Source: Zygnema cylindricum
Lineage: Eukaryota > Streptophyta > Zygnematophyceae > Zygnematales > Zygnemataceae
Assembly (NCBI GenBank): GCA_037447655.1
Contig: JBBHKE010002227.1
Span: forward strand, 430,684-483,593
Direction of reading: 5' to 3'
DNA length: 52,910 bases
Under the pieces are notes generated by a model. The model made no database searches. It saw nothing but the letters and a program-made list of their open reading frames with translations, and was not told the DNA's origin. A program made the position numbers and the translations under genes. Below are positions 45,843-52,910 of this stretch, one piece after another (the first letter of the stretch is position 1; each line of letters starts with the position of its first letter).

Positions 45843-46510
45843 TCCTTACAGGCAAGTAGTGGGAAGCCTAATCTATTTTATAAATTGTACCCGACCGGAT
45901 TTTGCTGCAGCTGTAGGAGTGCTGAGTAGAAGTCTAAATGCTCCCACTAAGAAGGATAGGGAGGCAGCTGAAAGAGTCCTTAGATATTTGATAGGAACTA
46001 GGGATCTATGGTTGCATTTGGGTGGGGAGAATACTAACATCACTACTTGGAGTGATGCCAGTTATGGTGATGCTCAGATGAGGAGATGTACTTCTAGATA
46101 TGTATTATATGTGGGTTATGGGGCTTGCTGTTAGAGTAGTAAACAACAAAAGGTTATTGCTCAGTCCACCATGGAGGCTTAGTATATGGCCTCTTGCTCT
46201 GCTATAAAAGAACTGATGTGGGTCAAATCTTTGTTTGGTGAGCTTGGTTACCTTAAGAGTGGTGTGCAGATATTTTTTTTGTGATAATCAGGCAGCAATC
46301 GCTATTTTTGCCAATCCTAAACATCATTTTAAATCCAAACACATAGACATTAGACTCAACTTTGTTAGAGAGAAAGTAGATTACAAAATTATCAGTTTAG
46401 AGTACCGACCAAATAGCGAGACGATAGCAGATATGATGACCAAACCTGTGCCTTCCCCTAAGCTAATTTTCTACAAGGAGAAGTGTGGTCTGAAATTAAA
46501 GAGTGACTAG
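45843..46510 (+). pseudogene. Copia RT connection and RNase H (plus-strand element, continued)
   Basis: Resumes the reading cut at 39909: VVGSLIYFINCTRPDFAAAV, LNAPTKKDREAAERVLRYL, WSDASYGDAQMRRCTSRY. Stops follow at 46134 and 46182, then a frameshift. FFCDNQAAIAIFANPKHHF and HIDIRLNFVREKV, with ETIADMMTKP, complete the RNase H. It ends at the stop at 46508-46510. Confidence 0.9.
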
Positions 46511-46732
46511 AAAATAACGAGAGTGTAGAAATTGATGGTTCTTTTAGTATTTTCTAGGTCTAAAATATAATGTAGAAAAGAAGCCGAGGCAATCTTTCTC
46601 TAACTCCTCTCTTCAACTCCCACACTTGTTGCAGTCACTAAAAGTTGGAGAGGAAGCTAGAGCCATGGCAACCTATATCTGGAGATTTACAGCAAATAGA
46701 TTAGTTGATTACGGATAGGTAGTTTATTTACT

Positions 46733-46743
46733 AAAAGGGGATA
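46733..46743 (+). other. Polypurine tract of the plus-strand copia
   Basis: AAAAGGGGATA lies immediately before the LTR start TGTCGAATCC, where plus-strand DNA synthesis is primed. Confidence 0.65.
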
Positions 46744-47588
46744 TGTCGAATCCAGGATTTGATCCTGGTACCTACCATCCGATGTAGCCGCCGGTAGCCG
46801 GTAGACTTATCTATTAAGTCTATGACTAAAGTTACGTAATATAGGATTTCTTAGGTATTTAAATGTTACCACGTAAGATAATTCATTTATCGACAACTGT
46901 TTTCGAGATACATAGATCCAATTATGTAAAAGTACAGATTACAGTACAGATAAGAAACGAGTACCGCGCATTTGCTTTTTTTAAACGAAACAAATACACC
47001 GCAAGTATTTATGACGGCTACGATTGAAATTTGCATTTAATCGGACGACCGAGAAGAATGTCGAGATCGCGGAAGAGTATCTCGGCGGTTTGTGGTCATC
47101 GCCACATCGGATGATACGTGGCACAGTTACATTTGATCGCGGCATCTCCGGGGATTACGCGACCGAATCCGAAAATGACATGCGTCGAAATTTAGGCCAT
47201 GTCGTACAATATTCGTACAGAAAGTACACCGGCAACTGTACTTTTGTGTACGGCAGTGTAATATGATTCGTGCCGTACATCGGTAGATAGAGTTTTAGAA
47301 AGAGATAGGACTTAGAAAAAATTGGTAGATAGGACCCTCTCTCCCATAGAGCTTCTTTACAAAAGGTCAACTTTGACCCTCCATAACTTATTGCTCAAAG
47401 GAGCAAATTCAGAGATTCATTTTGTTATCGACTTAGGGGAGTTTTGCTTTCACAGTGGTGAAGGTGGCTAGAGTTTTTGTCTGCCAGGGTGGCAGTTATT
47501 CTTGTCGAAACACAAAAGGGTGAGGGTTATCTTAGAGGCTTCGTGTGAGCTGCCAACTCTGAGGACCTATGGAGGTCTCAGTGTTGCA
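46744..47588 (+). repeat. 3' LTR of the plus-strand copia (845 bp)
   Basis: From TGTCGAATCC to GTGTTGCA. The last 488 bp match 35860-36347. The sequence just outside, CTATT, is expected to be the target duplication; its partner would lie in the deleted left side. Confidence 0.8.
46752..46820 (-). other. Antisense tRNA-like module in LTR
   Basis: Minus strand: GACTTAATAGATAAGTC (a D-arm-like 5-bp stem) and CCAGGATCAAATCCTGG (a perfect T-arm-like 5-bp stem with 7-nt loop ATCAAAT), separated by about 35 bp. It sits at the very start of the LTR in opposite orientation to the element. Confidence 0.5.
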
Positions 47589-47954
47589 CTATTTCTTTCT
47601 ATGTATATGTAGTTTGGTTTTGCCATTAAATGGATGATACCGGTGTAAACGACTTTAAATACTATACAAACCCTAAATGTGTATCGATCTTCATTACATC
47701 TAGCGGATAAGGCGGAAAGCTATATTTGTACGACCTTAGACCACATGGACCAGTTTCAAATCCTGGTCTGTCCGCATATCTTTTGGTGCCGCCTAGACAA
47801 ACTCCCCTCCTTCCTCCTTCTTGTCTCCTTGACTACCTAGGTAGCCATGGATATTTGTGTCTTCTAGTGACTACAACAAGTATAGATGACTTAGACAGCC
47901 TATTTGACAAAGTAGAATAAATTAAGACCTAGAAAATACACACATTTTAACACT
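47589..47954 (-). repeat. 3' LTR (first 366 bp) of the gag-only copia
   Basis: Minus strand TGTTAAAATGTGTGTATTTT at 47954 through to 47589, closely matching 51106-50741. It ends precisely at the LTR of the plus-strand copia, so the copia landed inside this LTR. A purine run AATAAGGGGAG (47955-47965, minus strand) precedes it as polypurine tract. Confidence 0.85.
47701..47763 (+). other. Antisense tRNA-like module in LTR (3' copy)
   Basis: TAGCGGATAAGG fits the Pol III A-box consensus TRGYNNANNNGG at every position. GTTTCAAATCC (47753-47763) is close to the B-box GGTTCAAATCC and is framed by CCAG and CTGG. Spacing is 40 bp, right for a tRNA promoter. Confidence 0.5.
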
Positions 47955-48940
47955 CCCCTTATTTTTTAGTCTATTTTATTGTCAACTCTAATTAAACAAA
48001 CCAAAACAATAATAACTAAAAAAATAAAAAAAACCCCCTTTTTTTCTCTTTTTTTTTCTTTTCCTTTCATAAAACTCAAGAAAAATATTCTCGTATTTAA
48101 AACAGTGCATTTGATGAACCAGAATAATAATTGCACCACACATTTTATTTAGCATCCCACTTTTCATAAATCCGAGCCAAGATTTTATCCACCTCATCTC
48201 TTTTCCATCCACACTAAATCCAATTTCCCTCTTGCAATCTAAACAGCGAGCCCCATCTCCAATCTGCAACACACACCTAGATGTTGTGTCGAGCGTGCCC
48301 GAGAAACACAAGGGAAGGGCCCGCTGCCCGGAATGGCCGGTCTCGGCGTCCTGCAAAGAACCCACTAATGCGAATGCTTCCCATAATAATGATAATGCCC
48401 ACTGCTGACCCCATCCCTCCCAATAGGCATGCATGATCAGATAGGAGAGGCAAAAAGATAGGGAATAGGGATGAGTGCATGGGAAGGCGAAAAGATCTCC
48501 CCTCCCCCTTACTTTCCCCATTAAGCCGGAGAAAGGGGTTAAGTTCTAGGTAATCGGGTCGGTACCCCAATCTCCCCCCCTCTTAGTCAAATGTGACTAA
48601 GAAAAAGAAATAGTTACCCGCCCAATTCACAGTTCCCGCAGAACCATGGACTAGGGGATGGAGGGCATGGTTCCCATGAGGGAATCCATTGAAGCCTCTC
48701 TTTCCGACCAGTTTTCAATTTCCAAAATATATATGAAACTATCCTCAATATTTTGAACTCCCTCAAGCATCTACTCTCTCTTTACTTTCCTTATACCTCC
48801 AAAAGCACACTGTTGCTTCCGTGGAATTTCTCTGTGCTTTTCTTTCTTCCCCATACTACCGATGCGCAGAAGCTCCAACATATCTTCACCTCTTTCTCCT
48901 CTTCCCTTTCTTCCTCCTCATCCACATTCCAACTATTAAG
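47955..48940 (-). other. Internal region of the gag-only copia without pol
   Basis: About 1 kb between the end of gag and the polypurine tract. Frames on the minus strand (48521-47988 and others) show no protease, integrase, RT or RNase H motif. It therefore seems a true non-coding or foreign internal segment. Confidence 0.6.
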
Positions 48941-50006
48941 TTATTCCAAACAAGGGCATTCCTCCATATAATGACCCGGTTCCCTACAAAAGAAGCAAAC
49001 CCCTTTGTTCAAAGCTCCCGTTTCTTTTCCTCTCCCTCTCTTTCTACCAAAGTTCTGATAAGGTTTACCTTTGTCTCTCTTCCTCTCATCACCCTTTGTC
49101 TCTCTTCCTCTCATCACGCTTTCGCTCGTCACCACCGTTCCTCTCATCACTCTTCCGCCAATCACCACCAGTTGTAAATGCATTCACCTTGTCACTTCCT
49201 CTACGAAGCTCCAAAGTGCTTTCCCTCACGAGAATTATCCCCATGGTAAAGCTCCAAGTCCATGAGGAGCCATCCATTGCATGTATACGACAAATGATGT
49301 TTTCATACTCATCTGGGAGTTTCATGAGTAGTGTATTTATCTTCCTCTCATCAGATTCTACATATCCCGCACTAGCAAGCTCAACATATAACGCAACTAT
49401 ATCATTGCAAAACTCTATCATGCTACAACATTTATAAACACATGCCTCTATTTCATGTTTTACTAATTGTTTCCTCTGAATAGTCTCACTTTTATAAATT
49501 TGATTTAGTATTTCCCAAATTTCCGAAGACTTGGTTAGATTCAAAAGAGTGATAGCTATAGACTTAGACACATTTCTAAGTATGAGATGTTTTGCTATAG
49601 TGTTTATTATACTCCCAAATTGTACTATCATTTTCTTTAGTTTTACTTATAACCTCTCTAAGTGAGTTATGGCGGAGAGCGTAGCTCCTCTCACCATAGG
49701 TGTCCCTTTATCCTTCTCCCCATTTCCCCCTTCCATGTAAATAATTTTTTCTTCACCTTTCGTTGCATCTGAAATACGGTTGGTTTTTGGTGAAGCCCCA
49801 TATGAACCGCTGTAGTAAGTTCCACCAAATCCCGGTGGCGGACACCTCACTTGTCCCGAAACAATTCCCCATAAGTGCTTTTCGAAAAGCAATCCCTCTA
49901 TCGTAAACTCCCAATAAGTGAAGTTTGTTTCATCAAACATAGGCACCCTAGATGGTGGGCCCATAACCTGAAACTCTGTGTGCTCCATTGCCCATAGAAA
50001 TCGCAA
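48941..50006 (-). pseudogene. Copia gag of the gag-only element
   Basis: Minus strand: EFQVMGPPSRVPMFDETNFT, EKHLWGIVSGQVRCPPPGFG, then a stop at about 49645. It resumes in the same frame (LNLTKSSEIWEILNQIYKSE, LLMKLPDEYENIICRIHAMD), shifts frame near 49150, and ends with the zinc knuckle CFFCREPGHYMEEC. One stop and one frameshift would inactivate it. The other three related elements share the MGPPxRVP start. Confidence 0.8.
49954..49968 (-). other. Primer binding site of the gag-only copia, half-tRNA Met type
   Basis: Minus strand GGTTATGGGCCCACC directly after the LTR end CA. It complements GGUGGGCCCAUAACC of initiator tRNA-Met over all 15 bases. Confidence 0.7.
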
Positions 50007-51106
50007 ATCAAAAAGAAGCTAATCTAGATAGTGCCGACTCTAACTTGTTATAAACCCAAATGATTAACCCTTTGACAATCAGAACCCCATAATAGATCCA
50101 CCTTTGTGAAATAAGACTTTGTGTGTGCTCAGTTCCACCACATAATGCAACGTTAGAATATCTGTTTTGGACACATTCACCCACTTTGACTTTCCCTTTG
50201 AAATATAACCACCCTGGAAAGCAAAAACTCTGACCAACTACACCTGTGTGTAGCGTGGACTCCCGTGAGTCGGCAGCAAAAAAAAATCACTGAAATTGGC
50301 CAACTAAATTGATAGTTACGGCTAACCAAAGTTTGCTTTTTATACAAGATGCTCTCTGGGAGAGGCGGCTACCTACCAAAAATATTCTAAGTCATAAAAC
50401 CACTCTCTAAGCCCCCCAGTACTGAGGTACGCACCAATAATATGACCGTACCGTAGAAGAAAATACAGGTGCCGGAGTACTTTCTGTACGGTCCTTGTAC
50501 GACACAACCATAATGTGAAATTTGTCACATCTAGACTTGTCATCTCGCGTTCCGGAGATCCCCCAATCCTCCAGGATATTGCCACGTGTCATCCGATGTC
50601 AACGCATCCAAAAACCGCCAAAATTGTCATTTCGTACAACCGACTGAAATGTGAGCCGTTCAATTATATTTCCAATTTTTAATCTCGGTCGTCGAACAAA
50701 TATCTTCGACATTTGTTTCGTGCGCCCCGTATTATTTTCGTGCGGTTCTTTTCTATGTTCATGTAGTTTGGTTTCGCCGTTAAATGGATGATACCGGTGT
50801 GAACGACTTTAAATACTATTCTAACCCTAAATGTGTATCGATCTTCATTACATCTAGCGGATAAGGCGGAAAGCTATATCTGTACGGCTTTAGACCAGAT
50901 GGACCAGGATGAAATCATGGTCTGTTCGCATATCTTTTGGTGCCGCCCTGACAAACTCCCCTCCTTCCTCCTTCTTGTCTCCTTGACTACCTTGGTAGCC
51001 ATGGTTATCTCTGTCTTCTAGTGACTACGACAAGTAAAGATTACTTAGACAGCCTATTTGACAAAGTAAAATAAATTAATACCTAGAAAATACACACATT
51101 TTAACA
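49969..51106 (-). repeat. 5' LTR of the gag-only copia (1138 bp)
   Basis: From TGTTAAAATGTGTG (51106, minus strand) to CAGAGTTTCA (49969). Its first 366 bp match 47954-47589 and its last 420 bp match 34665-34243; the middle has no partner because of deletion. The antisense tRNA-like module recurs at 50855-50917 with a weaker B-box. Confidence 0.8.
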
Positions 51107-51577
51107 CTTTGTACAAGGCAAGCATTTAACCACCCAAATTTTCTTCCTTTGCCTCACTCTCGGATTTTGATAATCATCTCTTTTCGATTTTGCATCAGCT
51201 TGTCGTGCATGGTATATTTGATTGTCTAGATGGGCTCCTCGATTTTTGACAATATACTTTATCATTCTCATTTGGGAGTCATGATCTGCGTCTTACGACC
51301 ACCATAACACCAAGCGCTTTTTGGGGTAGTTGGGGTCACCTAGCATCTATCATTAGTGTGAGGTTTATGGTAGACGAAAGTCCTATGTTGGACCATGCAA
51401 TCTTTACCATCAACAAAAGCTCACTATTATTCTGAAAATCGTTATTTTTTACTCGTTCAATTTTACCAATCAAGGCCTCCTCCATTCTCTTCCCTCATCA
51501 CCAACATTTATTTTTTTGGTGCATCAATGTATCACTGATAAGGCAGTCACCGCCAACTTTAATAACCTCTTTGATGA
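51107..51577. other. Spacer between two copia elements
   Basis: About 470 bp without recognisable genes or LTR sequence. It may be part of an older element or unique DNA. Confidence 0.4.
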
Positions 51578-52474
51578 TGTTGAAAAGAGGTAATTAATAG
51601 TTCACTTCTATAGTTAAGTTAGAATGTAAAGAGAGAGAAAGAGAGAACCAAAGGCACGCCATGGCTGCTGCGTCATTTAGGAGGGAGAATGAAATAGAAG
51701 GTATTTTACTATTTGTTGCAAAATACTGCTTGTAGGCGGATTTGAACCGTCGTCTACGGAATACTAGAGACTAGCCTTATCCATCAAGGCACTAGCGAAA
51801 CGATATACATATTACGTTTCACGCATATTTATGTATTTGTTAAACGGGCTAATTTGCAGCAGACTAACCAAAACACGCATTAATCAATTCATGCATGGAA
51901 GCGAATCGAAGCCGCATGAATACAAATGATCGGACGACCACAATTGCAGCCGCCACCCGCAATAAAATTTCGGCGGCCTTTAGGGATAGCGTCACGCAAG
52001 GCCACGTGGCACCATACTATTGGATACCGAAGAAGATGGGAGGAGAAACCATGGCTCCCGTTTTGACAGACGTTACTTTGAAAGCCATGTCGTACAATGT
52101 CCGTACAATAAGTACATCGCCTAATGTACCTTCTTATACTATATATTGTTTCTATTGTACTAGGGTTTAGTAGTATGTAGTCGTAAGTAGGCAGACCAGG
52201 ACTTAGTGAAATTTAGGTACCTCTCTCTAAGAGAGCTTGTAACTATATAAGGTCATCTTTGACCAACCATAACTTACTGCTCAGGGGAGCAAATTTAGTG
52301 ATTCATGTAACGTTTGACTCAGGGGAGTCTTGTCCTCCCAGGGGTGAGAGTGGTCAGAATATTTGTGTGCCTGGGCGGCGCTTATACAGCGGGAAAGTAG
52401 AAGGGGAAAATATTATCCTAGAGGCTTTACATAGGCTGCTCATTTTCTGGGTCAATGGAGACCACACAATTGCA
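51578..52474 (+). repeat. 5' LTR of a fourth copia element (897 bp)
   Basis: TGTTGAAAAGAGGTAATTAA to CACAATTGCA. Homologous over its length to the minus-strand LTR 35859-34973. The 3' end of the element lies outside the window. Confidence 0.8.
51735..51793 (-). other. Antisense tRNA-like module in LTR (tRNA-Arg-like)
   Basis: Minus strand: GCCTTGATGGATAAGGC (D-arm with GCCTT/AAGGC stem) and GACGGTTCAAATCCGCC with the consensus B-box GGTTCAAATCC, about 25 bp apart. The wording GATGGATAAGGC...GACGACGGTTCAAATCC recalls plant tRNA-Arg. The anticodon arm is irregular. Confidence 0.55.
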
Positions 52475-52489
52475 GGTTATGGGCCCACC
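52475..52489 (+). other. Primer binding site of the fourth copia, half-tRNA Met type
   Basis: GGTTATGGGCCCACC follows the LTR end TGCA without a gap and complements 15 internal bases of initiator tRNA-Met. Confidence 0.7.
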
Positions 52490-52910
52490 CTCTAGGGTGC
52501 CCATATTTGATGGATCAGAGTTTTTTTATTGGGAAATGATGATGGAGGGAGAACTATTTGAGAAACACCTATGGGGCATAGTGTCCGGACAAGTTCAATG
52601 CCCCACCTCCACCTGGATTTGGAGGAACGTGTTTTTTTGGCACCTCCACCTCTACAGTAGGTAGAACAGCTGCCACCATCACTGAGGATAAAGACGAGGA
52701 AGGAGAGGATATTGTCATGGAAGGATAAATGGGAGGAGTTGCAACTCAAGTGACACCATTGCCGAGGGCGATAACGGCAACAGCACCACTAGCAACGGCG
52801 ACAAGGGTTCAGATCGAAAGATCGGAGTATGAAAAGTGGAACTTCAAAGACAAGGTTGCTAAGCTCTTAATTCTTAAAAGTGTAGCAAAGGGCATTGCCA
52901 TTTCCCTTAT
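52479..52910 (+). pseudogene. Copia gag, partial at window end
   Basis: MGPPSRVPIFDGSEFFYWEM and EKHLWGIVSGQVQCP, then a frameshift at about 52605 (related copies read CPPPPGFGGT-like there). The recognisable reading resumes in another frame near 52810 (EYEKWNFKDKVAKLLILKSV) and runs off the window. Confidence 0.75.

Noticed and set aside
35646-51793. Calling the tRNA-like modules functional tRNA genes
   Set aside because: Anticodon arms are irregular and no acceptor stems can be paired; they are called tRNA-derived modules only.

Overview
This is nuclear DNA of a land plant. The evidence is an intron-containing OXS3-like gene with GT-AG introns, plant-type Ty1/copia elements, plant MITE families and CCCTAAA-type telomere-like tracts. 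I cannot name the species; the very long N-terminus of the OXS3-like protein and the repeat families make me lean weakly towards a non-seed plant. I see no bacterial or organellar genes and no CRISPR array.

Layout. 1-7.4 kb is gene-poor: low-complexity tracts (CT-rich, a 640 bp GAAT/GAAA purine tract, GA minisatellite, poly-T), a pogo-like terminal-repeat fragment and a fold-back element. 7.4-16.7 kb is a mosaic of DNA transposons: a two-exon hAT transposase remnant, a hAT MITE with a perfect 8-bp target duplication, a PIF/Harbinger-like element with 3-bp TCA duplication and an unoccupied site nearby, copies of a MITE family whose ends read GTACACCGCGAATCG, a duplicated 635 bp block, a 201 bp (AT)n tract and a long palindrome. 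18.9-22 kb holds the best gene, a three-exon OXS3-like gene on the plus strand (predicted 537 aa). 24.4-28 kb holds a convergent three-exon gene on the minus strand (predicted 441 aa) that I do not recognise. 28-34 kb is repeats and small DNA elements, including a second member of the same hAT MITE family with its own perfect 8-bp duplication.

34.2-52.9 kb is a nested stack of Ty1/copia retrotransposons. By overlap: a gag-only element on the minus strand (49.97-51.1 kb 5' LTR, broken 3' LTR) was entered by a full-length plus-strand copia (35.86-47.59 kb). That element was entered in its 5' LTR by another minus-strand element (34.67-35.86 kb, LTR plus gag) and in its RT/RNase H region by an unrelated minus-strand copia (39.915-45.837 kb, 5-bp TSD AATAT). 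A further related element starts at 51.578 kb and leaves the window. All coding regions in the stack are broken.

Most notable observation. The four related copia elements (all except the AATAT-flanked one) have, directly after the LTR, a sequence complementary to the anticodon region of initiator tRNA-Met rather than to its 3' end, as in the half-tRNA priming known for Drosophila copia and yeast Ty5. Each of their LTRs also carries an antisense tRNA-like module with A-box-like and B-box-like segments. The AATAT-flanked element in the same stack uses the ordinary 3'-end tRNA-Met site, giving an internal contrast.
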